64,000 nt of DNA from Gemmatimonadaceae bacterium. GTDB taxonomy: Bacteria > Gemmatimonadota > Gemmatimonadetes > Gemmatimonadales > Gemmatimonadaceae. This document shows positions 16,280 to 23,827 of the stretch, piece after piece; position 1 is the stretch's first letter; every line of letters begins with the position of its first letter. The translations under genes were made by a program, and so were the position numbers. The stretch lies in the NCBI GenBank assembly GCA_025358925.1, contig JANYHT010000029.1, positions 186,001 to 250,000 on the forward strand. Direction: 5' to 3'. Under the pieces are notes generated by a model, which saw nothing but the letters and a program-made list of their open reading frames with translations, did no database searches and had not been told where the DNA came from.

Positions 16280-16897
16280 ATGACAAGCACGTTCGTGACG
16301 AGTTCGTCAACCACGCCGTTACATGCCATGCGAGTGGTGATCGGCGGCGTGGGCTATCGCAATCTCCGCGACCACTCGCTTGGCATCGTCATGAGCGACG
16401 AGCTGGAGGCACTGGCACGGCCGCCGGCGCTGCTCGTCGAAGATTTGTGCTACGGACCCGTGGCCGTCGCACAGTGGTTTCTCGATGAAGCACTGTCGTC
16501 GCCAATCACCCGCGCAATCTTCATCACGGCCATTAGTCGCGATGATGGTCGCCCGCCAGGCACGATCTGCGCCTATCGATGGGATCATACGCTCCCATCG
16601 ACGGACGAAATTCAGCGATGCGTCGTTGACGCTGTCACGGGTGTCATTTTTCTCGATAACACCCTCATCGTCGTCGAGTGGATGCAGGCGCTGCCCAGCG
16701 AAACCATCGTGATTGAGGTTGAACCGTTGGAGCATGCCTTCGGTGATGAGATGAGCCCAGGTGTCGTTGCGGCGTACGCGGAAGTGCGACGCTTGGCACT
16801 ACATTTTGCGACCGATCATGCCGCAGGATTGGCACTGCCGGTACATGGGCTTGGCGGTGGATGGATGCCGAACACGTCGTCGCTGTTCAGCGCGTGA
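16280..16897 (+). CDS. Hydrogenase maturation-protease-like protein, non-canonical
   Basis: A 205-residue protein whose N-terminal part, VVIGGVGYRNLRDHSLGIV and LLVEDLCYGPVAVAQWFLDE, resembles the HupD/HyaD/HybD fold. The canonical GxGNxxxxDDGxG nickel-sensing motif is changed: no Asn-x3-Asp-Asp/Glu pair is present. Such proteins accompany group 1h hydrogenases (recalled from comparable operons). A catalytically altered protease, a chaperone, or a protease with a different metal site are all possible. It starts 4 bp after the large subunit, so it is co-transcribed. The ATG is followed by a non-conserved 14-residue stretch; an ATG at 16328 is an alternative start. Confidence 0.75.
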   Translation: MTSTFVTSSSTTPLHAMRVVIGGVGYRNLRDHSLGIVMSDELEALARPPALLVEDLCYGPVAVAQWFLDEALSSPITRAIFITAISRDDGRPPGTICAYRWDHTLPSTDEIQRCVVDAVTGVIFLDNTLIVVEWMQALPSETIVIEVEPLEHAFGDEMSPGVVAAYAEVRRLALHFATDHAAGLALPVHGLGGGWMPNTSSLFSA

Positions 16898-17823
16898 TGG
16901 CCGAGCATGACGCGCCGCTCGGCGACGTAGGCACCGACGTCGAAACGACTGATCTGCTGCTCGAGGTCGAAGCAATCATCGAACGGCTAACTGCGCATCC
17001 AGATCCGTCGGTTGGTGCGAGTGTTGCTGTGTTGCTGGAACGAATCGATACCGTCCATCGCACTGCACTAACGCATCTGATGGGCGCCATTCAATCCATG
17101 GCGGGCGACGCGTTCATCAATCGCCTGACGGGTGATGCGGCGATTCGGCTGCTCCTCATGTCGTATGATTTGCTTGCCGTGGATCGACGCACGCTTGCGG
17201 AAGAAGCGCTGGATGCGGTGCGCAGTCATCTTCATGCGCACGGCACCGATGTTGAACTTGTCGACGTACTCGGTGGAGTGATCGCCGTCCGCATTCATGG
17301 GGTCGACCCATCCGATGCAGCGTATGCGGGAATTGTGCAGGACATCAACGAAGCGCTTCGTGTCGGCCTGTTAGGCTTCCAAGAACTTGAGGTGCGCGTT
17401 GGCAAAGGCGCGCGGCCCGTATCAGCGGAATCGCAATTCTTTCCGATTGCATCGCTGCAGCGCGCGTTTCGACCGGTGTATCGCGATGTGTGTCGTGCGG
17501 ATGATCTGGCATCAGGCACAATGCGCGGAGTGATCGTTGACGGTGAAGCGGTGTTAGTGGTGCGCGTGGCGGAGGAGTACTTTGCGCTGCGAAACGCGTG
17601 CGGAGAAAGTCCGCTTCCGCTGGACTACAGTACACTCACGGGCGTTTCGCTGAAGTGTAGTTGGCACGGGTGCGTGTATGATGTACGCACGGGGCATCGT
17701 TTGGATCGGGCCGATGCAACGCGCGAAGACGCCATCAGTGTCCTGCCGGTGCGCGTTACCGAAGGCGTCGTGCAAGTGGTGGTAGGAACGACGCAGGCGA
17801 CACCAGCGGTCGTGCCCAGATGA
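16894..17823 (+). CDS. NifU-like/Rieske-like protein of the hydrogenase locus
   Basis: About 309 residues. The middle resembles the NifU C-terminal fold (AEEALDAVRSHLHAHGTDVELVD region, without the usual Cys-x-x-Cys). The C-terminal 100 residues follow a Rieske fold: RNACGESPLPLD, LKCSWHGCVYDVRTG. The second ligand loop is normal (C-x-x-H, codons 17656-17667), but the first, usually Cys-x-His, is CGE (Cys at 17599). An extra Cys follows the His (WHGC). Rieske-type proteins of group 1h operons are thought to accept electrons from the small subunit. Start chosen for the GTGA overlap; ATG 16897 and 16861 are alternatives. Confidence 0.82.
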   Translation: MMAEHDAPLGDVGTDVETTDLLLEVEAIIERLTAHPDPSVGASVAVLLERIDTVHRTALTHLMGAIQSMAGDAFINRLTGDAAIRLLLMSYDLLAVDRRTLAEEALDAVRSHLHAHGTDVELVDVLGGVIAVRIHGVDPSDAAYAGIVQDINEALRVGLLGFQELEVRVGKGARPVSAESQFFPIASLQRAFRPVYRDVCRADDLASGTMRGVIVDGEAVLVVRVAEEYFALRNACGESPLPLDYSTLTGVSLKCSWHGCVYDVRTGHRLDRADATREDAISVLPVRVTEGVVQVVVGTTQATPAVVPR

Positions 17824-18269
17824 CGCGTACACTCATCGCCGGTTTTGGCAATGTGTTGCGCGGCGACGACGGGTTTGGCGTTGCCGTCTTGCAGCGGCTC
17901 GCCGAACGCGGCACCGCGAGCGATACGGTGGAGCTGCTCGACGTCGGCACCGGTGGCATACGACTCGCGCAGGAACTTATTACTCCGTACGATCGACTCA
18001 TCATTATTGACGCAACGACGCGAGGTGGCGTGCCGGGATCCGTGTATACGCTCGTCGTCGATGGCGTGCGCAGTACGAACGAGATCGACATGCATACCAC
18101 CGTGCCGTCGCGCGCACTCGAAGTGGCGCAAGCCCTCGGACCACTGCCGCCACAGATTTATATGGTTGGTTGCGAGCCTGCGATCGTTGACGAGTGGACG
18201 ATGGAGTTGAGTCCTGCGGTCGCGAGTGCGGTTGACCGGGCCGTCCGTGAGATCGAGCAACTATTGTGA
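17820..18269 (+). CDS. Hydrogenase maturation protease, HupD/HyaD family
   Basis: A 149-residue endopeptidase of the HyaD/HybD/HupD family that cuts off the large-subunit C-terminal tail after nickel has been inserted. It carries the signature IAGFGNVLRGDDGFGVAVLQ with acidic residues at 16-17 in the place of the metal-binding Glu16 of HybD, then LLDVGTGGIRLAQELI, and IDMHTTVPS supplying the metal-binding His. This canonical copy, not the 16280 gene, is the better candidate for processing HhyL. ATGA overlap upstream, GTGA overlap downstream. Confidence 0.93.
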   Translation: MTRTLIAGFGNVLRGDDGFGVAVLQRLAERGTASDTVELLDVGTGGIRLAQELITPYDRLIIIDATTRGGVPGSVYTLVVDGVRSTNEIDMHTTVPSRALEVAQALGPLPPQIYMVGCEPAIVDEWTMELSPAVASAVDRAVREIEQLL

Positions 18270-18646
18270 CGGATAGCAACGGAGGAGACGCGATCGCACG
18301 CGAGGATGAGTTGCTCGAACTGTTGTATTGGTTCGAGGGCGAAGGGTTTGGAGGCGTGGCATCGCTCGCGAGTATCACCAGATTCACGTCGATTGCAGAA
18401 GCCGTAGTGCAGAGCACGCTGCAGCGGCTGATGACGCGCGGCGACGTGATCCTCGACAGCGCCGCGGGCGGCGAGTATCGTCTCACGGAGCCTGGACGTC
18501 GCGAGGCGGCCCAACGCTTCGCCGCCGAGTTTGCGCCCATGCTCAGTCAGGGGCATGGCGAGTGTAGCGATCCGAATTGCGATTGCCATACGAGCGAGGG
18601 TGGCGCGGCCGAGTGCCACGCCCGACACCACGATCACAAGCATTGA
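18266..18646 (+). CDS. Winged-helix protein with Cys/His-rich metal-binding tail
   Basis: A 126-residue protein. The first 90 residues look like a winged-helix DNA-binding domain (ELLYWFEGEGFGGVAS, VVQSTLQRLMTRGDV, YRLTEPGRREAAQRF). The tail, about residues 95-126, is dense in Cys and His (GECSDPNCDCHTSEG and ECHARHHDHKH), a good nickel or zinc site. HypA, which normally brings nickel, is missing here, so this protein could be a nickel sensor or a nickel carrier. It starts at a GTG overlapping the preceding protease stop by 4 bp. I recognise no named family. Confidence 0.75.
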   Translation: MTDSNGGDAIAREDELLELLYWFEGEGFGGVASLASITRFTSIAEAVVQSTLQRLMTRGDVILDSAAGGEYRLTEPGRREAAQRFAAEFAPMLSQGHGECSDPNCDCHTSEGGAAECHARHHDHKH

Positions 18647-18703
18647 GTTCGTCAGCGCGTCACACACAGCACACGCGCACTTAACGATCAACGGGGCCAC
18701 GGT

Positions 18704-19495
18704 ATGCGCATCGCGATTGCTGGAAAGGGCGGTACGGGAAAGACCACGATTTCTGGCACACTCGCGCGCGCACTCGCGCGGCGGACAGATCGCGAAGTGC
18801 TCGCGATCGATGCAGATACCAATCCCAATCTCGCAAGCGTCCTCGGGATCTCGCGTGAGCGGGCGGAAGAAATTGTCACCATGCCGCGAAATTTGATGGA
18901 GCGCCGCACGTTGGAGGACGGCTCCGTGAAGCAGTTTTTCACCGCGAATGCGCAAGCGGTGGTTGAGGAGTTTGGCGTGGTAGGACCCGATGGTGTTCGG
19001 CTGATGGTCATGGGGAAAGTGGGGCACGCGGGCTCAGGATGTTTATGCGGCGCCCACGCATCGGTGCGTGGATTTCTCGGTGAAATTGCATCGCGTGATG
19101 ACAATGATCGACATGTTATTGTCGACATGGAGGCGGGACTTGAGCACTTGAGCCGTGGAACCGGTCGTCATGTGTCGCGCATCGTTGCCGTACTTGAGCC
19201 GTATTACCGCTCGATGGAAACAGCGCGCAATGTAGTCTCGTTGGCGCATGATCTCGGGATTACCGATGTGGTGGTCGTCGCGAATAAAGTGCGTGACGAT
19301 GGTGATCGGGCAGCTATTGCCGATTTTTGTCGGGCACACCAGATGGTGCTTGTCGGTGAAGTGCCGTTCGACAGCGAGCTCGCGGCCGCAGAACGCAGTG
19401 GTGGTGCGCCCATTGATGTTGCGCCAAACTCGCCGGCGGTGAAGGCCATCGAAGCGCTCGTTGCAACGTTATTGAGTGACGACGTCGCCCACTAA
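18704..19495 (+). CDS. CooC-like P-loop ATPase, nickel-insertion type
   Basis: A 263-residue MinD/Mrp-superfamily ATPase: deviant Walker A GKGGTGKTTISG at residues 7-18, IDADTNPNLAS, and a Walker B region VIVDMEAGLEHL. In the middle is GHAGSGCLCGAHASV, the Cys-x-Cys that in CooC of carbon monoxide dehydrogenase systems binds nickel at the dimer interface. No carbon monoxide dehydrogenase genes are nearby, so here it probably serves the hydrogenase, in place of the GTPase HypB that is not found in the window. It is the last gene of the plus-strand locus, 57 bp after the winged-helix gene. Confidence 0.88.
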   Translation: MRIAIAGKGGTGKTTISGTLARALARRTDREVLAIDADTNPNLASVLGISRERAEEIVTMPRNLMERRTLEDGSVKQFFTANAQAVVEEFGVVGPDGVRLMVMGKVGHAGSGCLCGAHASVRGFLGEIASRDDNDRHVIVDMEAGLEHLSRGTGRHVSRIVAVLEPYYRSMETARNVVSLAHDLGITDVVVVANKVRDDGDRAAIADFCRAHQMVLVGEVPFDSELAAAERSGGAPIDVAPNSPAVKAIEALVATLLSDDVAH

Positions 19496-19498
19496 CCG

Positions 19499-19867
19499 CT
19501 ACCGGTTCCGGCGAGCCGACCAACGTGCTTCGAGGATATACAGTCTCGAATTCACGTCGCTGATCAGGATATAGTCGCGCGGCGGTATCGTGTCTGCGGT
19601 GCCGGGCAACGAGTATAACGCGACGCTCACAACATACGCTTTCGTTGGCCGCACGCCCGTTGGGTCGACAACATCGGGCGGGGCGAATGACGCAACTTCG
19701 CGCGGCCGACCGAGTGCAATGTTGAGCACGCGCACGCCGTCCGAATTCCATGGCACCACTGCAAAGTCACCATGCACGGCGGCCCGTTGAGGCGACAGCA
19801 CCCCAAGGTCTCTTGGCGGAAAGTGCCGTGAATTTGGTGCGAACGCAGGCGCCGGGGCGGCCATCAT
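19499..19867 (-). pseudogene. Remnant of an LVIVD-repeat/propeller protein (C-terminal part only)
   Basis: The 122-residue frame reads like the last blade of a secreted LVIVD/NHL-type propeller: FAVVPWNSDGVRVLNI, VVDPTGVRPTKAYVVSVAL, PPRDYILISDVNSRLYILE. The family is several hundred residues long, so most of the protein, including the signal sequence, is missing. The frame begins at the palindrome of the divergent ArsR gene, so any upstream part has been lost or replaced. Convergent with the CooC-like gene (4-bp gap). It may be expressed as a short protein, but decay is the simpler reading. Confidence 0.6.
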
Positions 19868-19889
19868 TACTTAGGTCCTGACCTAAGTA
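19868..19889. promoter_or_regulatory. Perfect palindrome, probable ArsR operator
   Basis: TACTTAGGTC, 2-bp spacer, GACCTAAGTA: 10-bp perfect arms at 19868-19877 and 19880-19889. It lies 24 bp before the ArsR start and at the start of the opposing LVIVD remnant. ArsR proteins repress their own operons through such imperfect or perfect palindromes, so autoregulation is likely. Confidence 0.65.
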
Positions 19890-19912
19890 TTAACATCCAC
19901 AATATTGTTACG

Positions 19913-20152
19913 ATGTCTACGTCGACGAACGCCGTGAATGCCGTCTTTCGCGCCTTATCCGATCCGACGCGTCGTCGGGTGATCGAACGTTTAGATCAGA
20001 GTGCCGCCTCGGTGAACGAATTGGCGGCACCCTTCGACATGGCACTGCCATCATTCGTGCAACACTTGAGCGTGCTTGAATCATGTGGGCTGGTACGGTC
20101 AAAAAAAATCGGGCGCGTGCGGACGTACCGATTGGCACCGAGCACTGGTTAG
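19913..20152 (+). CDS. ArsR-family repressor, C-terminus lost by a frameshift
   Basis: The winged-helix part is complete: [47 protein letters not shown]. It stops at a TAG at 20150-20152 after 79 residues. In another frame the sequence continues as [20 protein letters not shown] to a TGA at 20230-20232, exactly the C-terminal helix expected for ArsR partners of SRPBCC proteins, and that TGA would overlap the next ATG (ATGA). So a net one-base loss near 20135-20150 has truncated the gene; a sequencing error is also possible. Metal-binding cysteines are absent; this subtype does not use metal. Confidence 0.85.
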   Translation: MSTSTNAVNAVFRALSDPTRRRVIERLDQSAASVNELAAPFDMALPSFVQHLSVLESCGLVRSKKIGRVRTYRLAPSTG

Positions 20153-20228
20153 AAAAGCAGCGGTCGCTCTGGGAGCGTCGGCTCGAGCAACTGGATGTCT
20201 ATCTCATGACCTTAAAGGAGCAGTCCCA

Positions 20229-20714
20229 ATGAGCGATCAAACACACGCGCACGCCGATCCATCACTCACGCTCGTGCTCGAACGCATCGTCGACGTTCCT
20301 CGCGAACTCGTTTGGGCGGCGTGGACCAATCCTGTCCACATCGTCAAGTGGTTCGCACCAGCGCCCTGGGTCACGACCGAGTGCCAGATCGATTTACAAC
20401 CCGGTGGCATGTTCCGCACGGTCATGCGCTCGCCGGACGGCGCGCTGTTTCCGAACATTGGCTGCATCCTCGACATCGTGCCCAACGAACGGCTGATATG
20501 GACTGATGCGCTGCTGCCCGGATACGGTCCGTCGACGACACCATTCATGACGGCCATAATCACGCTCGAATCAGTCGGCGAAAAAACACGGTACGTCGCG
20601 ACGGCGATTCATAGCGACCACGCCGGACGAAAAAAGCACGAGGACATGGGCTTTCAGTTTGGCTGGGCGACGGCACTCGACCAGTTGGTGGCGTATATGA
20701 AAACAGCACCCTGA
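20229..20714 (+). CDS. SRPBCC (AHSA1/ATPase-activator-like) protein
   Basis: A 161-residue START/Bet v1-like protein: [65 protein letters not shown], and a C-terminal [17 protein letters not shown]. These AHSA1-domain proteins are commonly encoded right after a small ArsR regulator, as here; their ligands are mostly unknown. The ATG at 20229 overlaps the restored-frame stop of the ArsR gene, so both belong to one operon under the upstream palindrome. Confidence 0.92.
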   Translation: MSDQTHAHADPSLTLVLERIVDVPRELVWAAWTNPVHIVKWFAPAPWVTTECQIDLQPGGMFRTVMRSPDGALFPNIGCILDIVPNERLIWTDALLPGYGPSTTPFMTAIITLESVGEKTRYVATAIHSDHAGRKKHEDMGFQFGWATALDQLVAYMKTAP

Positions 20715-20750
20715 CGCGACCCACGTCGTCGCGCGTCATCTAGTCTTTTT
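20712..20750 (+). terminator. Possible Rho-independent terminator after the SRPBCC gene
   Basis: TGACGCGAC (20712-20720), a 7-base loop, then GTCGCG-C-GTCA (20728-20738) form a 10-bp stem with one bulged C, followed by TTTTT at 20746-20750. The stem starts at the SRPBCC stop codon and reaches the 3' end of the convergent permease gene. The T-run is eight bases away from the stem, so it is not a textbook terminator. Confidence 0.4.
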
Positions 20751-22089
20751 CAGCGCGCCATCGAATCAATCGATACACCGGCCACGACAACGCGACCAGC
20801 GCGAGCGCGCGCATACTGTTGGATCGGTCACTGACGAGTGATGCAACCATGAACGCGACTGATCCCGCAACGGCAAGCCCCGGAACGACAGGATACCACG
20901 GCACACGAAACGGTCGCGGAGTGAGCGGTTCGCGAATACGCAGCACAAAGAGTGTGGAGAACGTCATGGCGTAATTGGCCACGAAGAGAAACGCCAACAG
21001 CGCAAGCACGCTGTCAAACGTGTTGGTCACAATAAACAGCAGTGCCAATGCGGCACTCGCGAAGTGCGCTGGCACCGGTGTGCCACCCGCGTTGACGCGC
21101 TGGAACATCTTCGGAAATAGTTTTGCGCGACTCATCGCGTACGGCACACGGGACGCCATCAACTGCAACGCGTTGACGGTCGCGATGAGCGACACCAACA
21201 TTACCAAGCGCAAAACGGTATCACCTTTCGGTCCAAATAGTCGCACCGCCGCGCTGGCGGCCACGAACGGATCGCCCGCCATTTCGCGAATGGGGATCAC
21301 GCGCAGAAACGCGGCGTTGAGCAACAAGTACATGACCATCACAAGCAACACCCCACCGATCATCGTGCGCGGAATCGCGCGTCCGGGATCTTGAATTTCT
21401 TCCGCAAAATACACCGGACCAGTCCAGCCATCGTACGTGTAAATCACCGACTGCAGCGCGACAATCACTGCACCCGCCAATGCGACACCGCTGGGCATTC
21501 CCGCGCTCGCGATCGACGGCGCAGCATTCGGAATGTGATGCCCACTCATCACGAGCGCGACGATGGCCAACGTGACAAGGGACAGTGCTTTGAGCAAACT
21601 GGTATAACGTTGCGCGGCATCTCCAAATCGAATGCCGCGCCATTGCAGCACCGCAAACAGTACCACCACACTCGACGCGATCATCGCCGCATGACCAACA
21701 AACGCAGCGATGAGCGGCCCGACATATTCTCCAAACACAATCGCCACCGCGGCTACGCTACCGGACGTGGAGAGCCAGTCGGTCCAGCCAGTGACGAACC
21801 CTGCGTACGGACCCAATGCATAATGCACCAACGGAAACTGCCCACCAGACAGCGGGCGCATCGCCGACAACTCGGCCACCGTGAGCGCACCAAGCAATGC
21901 GTAGATCGCCCCGACGGCCCACACGGCCATGAACAGCGGCACCGAAGGCACGCGCGCGGCAACTTCGCCCGGCGTGCGTAAAATGCCCATCCCGATCGTG
22001 TTGCCAACAAGCACGGCTAACCCGAACGCCACGCCGAGGACTTGGAGGAGGCGACCGGACGGTGGAGCGTTGGATCGCGCGTCGTTCAT
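20740..22089 (-). CDS. APC-superfamily amino acid permease
   Basis: A 449-residue membrane protein of the amino acid-polyamine-organocation superfamily, with about twelve hydrophobic segments. The first helix has the typical unwound substrate motif VGNTIGMGILRTPG, followed by LLGALTVAELSAMRPLSGG, and IYTYDGWTGPVYFAEEIQDP in TM6-7. These are features of the YfnA/LAT-type antiporters or symporters of amino acids. The exact substrate is not visible. It is a single gene, convergent with SRPBCC and followed by the toxin gene in the same direction. Confidence 0.92.
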   Translation of the reverse strand: MNDARSNAPPSGRLLQVLGVAFGLAVLVGNTIGMGILRTPGEVAARVPSVPLFMAVWAVGAIYALLGALTVAELSAMRPLSGGQFPLVHYALGPYAGFVTGWTDWLSTSGSVAAVAIVFGEYVGPLIAAFVGHAAMIASSVVVLFAVLQWRGIRFGDAAQRYTSLLKALSLVTLAIVALVMSGHHIPNAAPSIASAGMPSGVALAGAVIVALQSVIYTYDGWTGPVYFAEEIQDPGRAIPRTMIGGVLLVMVMYLLLNAAFLRVIPIREMAGDPFVAASAAVRLFGPKGDTVLRLVMLVSLIATVNALQLMASRVPYAMSRAKLFPKMFQRVNAGGTPVPAHFASAALALLFIVTNTFDSVLALLAFLFVANYAMTFSTLFVLRIREPLTPRPFRVPWYPVVPGLAVAGSVAFMVASLVSDRSNSMRALALVALSWPVYRLIRWRAEKD

Positions 22090-22122
22090 TGAAGCTCACT
22101 GGAGGAATGTTTTTTAAACCAA

Positions 22123-22521
22123 CTATCGCGGCGCGGTGAATCCTTTCTCTCGCAACAACACGCGATCAAACGTTGCGACACTCTCGCACATCGCCGCGCG
22201 GGCATGTTCGCGGATGAGATAGTCGGCGAAATCTCCCTTGCCCGATTCGTATGAATCGAGCGCGCGAATCAGTCGGTCGGTCGCGGAAAACATAAGATGA
22301 CGCGCACGAAATAATTCGCGAAGCACTGCCGCAATTTTCGTTCGTGCCACGCGGTAACTGACGCCTAACACCCACACGGTTTCGCAGACCACAATATCGG
22401 AAATGAATAGCGCTTCGTGATGCGCAATCGCGCGCTCAATGAGCGCCGCTGCCGCCGCGCTCTGCTTAACGTCGTCCTCGACCAAGTAGCGTATGAGCAC
22501 GTTGGTGTCGAGCGCGATCAC
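22123..22521 (-). CDS. vapC: PIN-domain toxin, VapC type
   Basis: A 132-residue PIN-domain ribonuclease. The acidic residues expected for Mg2+ coordination are in place: MIALDTNVLIRYLVEDD at the N-terminus, VCETVWVLGVSY, and KGDFADYLIREHARA, with a further Asp in SVATFDRVL near the end. VapC toxins cut tRNA or rRNA and are held inactive by the antitoxin encoded upstream. Overlaps the antitoxin gene by 4 bp, standard for these modules. Confidence 0.93.
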   Translation of the reverse strand: MIALDTNVLIRYLVEDDVKQSAAAAALIERAIAHHEALFISDIVVCETVWVLGVSYRVARTKIAAVLRELFRARHLMFSATDRLIRALDSYESGKGDFADYLIREHARAAMCESVATFDRVLLREKGFTAPR

Positions 22522-22757
22522 GTACCCACTGCTCCGCGTTGCACGGCGGCCTGCATTTGTTCGATAGTCACATGACGGCCACCCGATTTCAGCACGCCGC
22601 GCAACGACGTCAGGTCGACGGTATCCGCTTCCACGCTGACGGTACCGTCATCGTGAATGACAAAGCGCATCCGATCGCCGGGACCAAGCGCGAGCACGTC
22701 GCGCACGGCCTTTGGCACGGTGATTTGGCTTTTGGTCGTGAGTTTGCTTGTTGTCAT
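22518..22757 (-). CDS. vapB: AbrB/MazE-type antitoxin of the VapC module
   Basis: A 79-residue swapped-hairpin AbrB protein: LTTKSQITVPKAVRDVLALG, then DRMRFVIHDDGTVSVEAD. The N-terminal half binds DNA and the C-terminal half (LTSLRGVLKSGGRHVTIEQM) neutralises the toxin. It lies directly downstream of a repeat-rich region that is the likely operator. Confidence 0.92.
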   Translation of the reverse strand: MTTSKLTTKSQITVPKAVRDVLALGPGDRMRFVIHDDGTVSVEADTVDLTSLRGVLKSGGRHVTIEQMQAAVQRGAVGT

Positions 22758-22795
22758 CCTTACTTATGATAAAATTCCTTACTTATAGTAAGGAA
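22758..22795. promoter_or_regulatory. Operator-like repeats upstream of the VapBC module
   Basis: CCTTACTTAT occurs twice (22758-22767 and 22777-22786), and the second copy is part of a perfect inverted repeat TTCCTTAC-ttata-GTAAGGAA (22775-22782 and 22788-22795). The spacing of 19 bp between copies places them on about the same face of DNA. Being next to the antitoxin ATG, this is the expected autoregulation site; the AT-rich centre could also hold the -10 element. Confidence 0.6.
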
Positions 22796-22940
22796 GCGAA
22801 CGTGCGCTTGTCAAATTAACGCCTCCCGACCCGCTGTTGGAACGCCTCCGGTCCCTGCGCTCAACTTCCTGCGACATTGTGACTTGACTCCGCTTTTGCT
22901 TGGCAGCACGTTCACAAATGTGATCGTAAACCCACCAGCC

Positions 22941-23306
22941 ATGAATCCGTACGTCATCTTTCTGTTGTACCTGTCTTCGATCCTCGCGTTCGTTGGGCTC
23001 GTCCTTGGTCTGAACCGACTCTTTGGACCGAAACCGCACAACAGTGCCATCAAACTCGAGCCATTCGAGTGCGGCGTGATGGCCAACGACGTCATCAACG
23101 TGAAAGCCGTTTCGATTAAATACTACGGCGTAGCAATTCTGTTTATTCTGTTCGACCTCGAGGCCATGTTCCTGTTCATTTGGGCCTTGGGGGCGCAGCC
23201 ACTCACAGGATTTCTGCTCTTCACGTTCTTCCTTTTTGTCTTTCTGCTGGTCCTCAGCCTGCTGTACGTGTACAAAGCGCGGCTTCTGGAAGCAGTTACG
23301 GAGTAG
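22941..23306 (+). CDS. nuoA: NADH-quinone oxidoreductase subunit A
   Basis: A 121-residue membrane subunit of complex I with three helices. The conserved loop FECGVMANDVINVKAVSIKYY between helices 1 and 2 and LFILFDLEAMFLFIWAL in helix 2 are diagnostic. It opens the 14-gene nuo operon. I prefer the ATG at 22941; a longer frame from a TTG at 22884 adds 19 residues not seen in the family. No promoter was convincing in the 140 bp upstream, which it shares with the divergent VapBC operator. Confidence 0.95.
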   Translation: MNPYVIFLLYLSSILAFVGLVLGLNRLFGPKPHNSAIKLEPFECGVMANDVINVKAVSIKYYGVAILFILFDLEAMFLFIWALGAQPLTGFLLFTFFLFVFLLVLSLLYVYKARLLEAVTE

Positions 23307-23308
23307 CG

Positions 23309-23827
23309 ATGTACGGGAAGCCTCTCCCAGTAGTCTCCGTGCCGCGTCAACCCGCGGGCACGTTTGAATATCTGACAACGAAAAAGGACGAACTGGTAGG
23401 ATGGGCGCGCAAGTTTTCGCTCTTTCCATATCCGTTCGTCACGGCGTGTTGCGCGATGGAATTCATGGCCGTGAGTGCGTCGGCGTACGACACCGATCGC
23501 TTTGGTGCGGCACTTCCACGCTTTTCGCCACGCCAAGCCGATTTGCTCATGATCGTCGGCACCGTCACGCAAAAGCAGGCGCCCATCTTGCTCAAAGTGT
23601 ACGAGCAGATGTGCGAGCCGAAATGGGTCATGGCCTTCGGTGTCTGCGCGACGAGCGGTGGCTTCTATCAGAATTACGCGTCGCTGCCGGGCATCGATAA
23701 AATCATTCCAGTCGACATCTACATTCCCGGTTGCCCCCCGCGTCCGGAGATGGTGATCGACGGTATCATGAAATTGCAGGACATCATCGCGCGCGGAAAA
23801 CATCCCATCATCAACGATAAGTTTTGA
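23309..23827 (+). CDS. nuoB: NADH-quinone oxidoreductase subunit B
   Basis: A 172-residue peripheral-arm subunit holding cluster N2, the last Fe-S cluster before quinone. Ligands are visible: the tandem cysteines of TACCAMEFMA, Cys in MAFGVCATSGG, and Cys in DIYIPGCPPRPE. Start ATG at 23309 lies 2 bp after nuoA. It ends in a 1-bp overlap with nuoC (TGATG). Confidence 0.97.
   Translation: MYGKPLPVVSVPRQPAGTFEYLTTKKDELVGWARKFSLFPYPFVTACCAMEFMAVSASAYDTDRFGAALPRFSPRQADLLMIVGTVTQKQAPILLKVYEQMCEPKWVMAFGVCATSGGFYQNYASLPGIDKIIPVDIYIPGCPPRPEMVIDGIMKLQDIIARGKHPIINDKF

Noticed and set aside
18704-19495. CooC-like gene as evidence for a carbon monoxide dehydrogenase operon
   Set aside because: No carbon monoxide dehydrogenase genes are near; it closes the hydrogenase locus.
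20101-20108. Run of eight A in the ArsR gene as a slippery frameshift site
   Set aside because: The family-like sequence continues in frame after it ([10 protein letters not shown]), so the shift occurs later, near 20135-20150.
22895-22925. CRP-like site (TCACA and TGTGA) upstream of nuoA
   Set aside because: The half-sites are in the wrong order and too close (2-bp spacer) for a CRP/FNR site.
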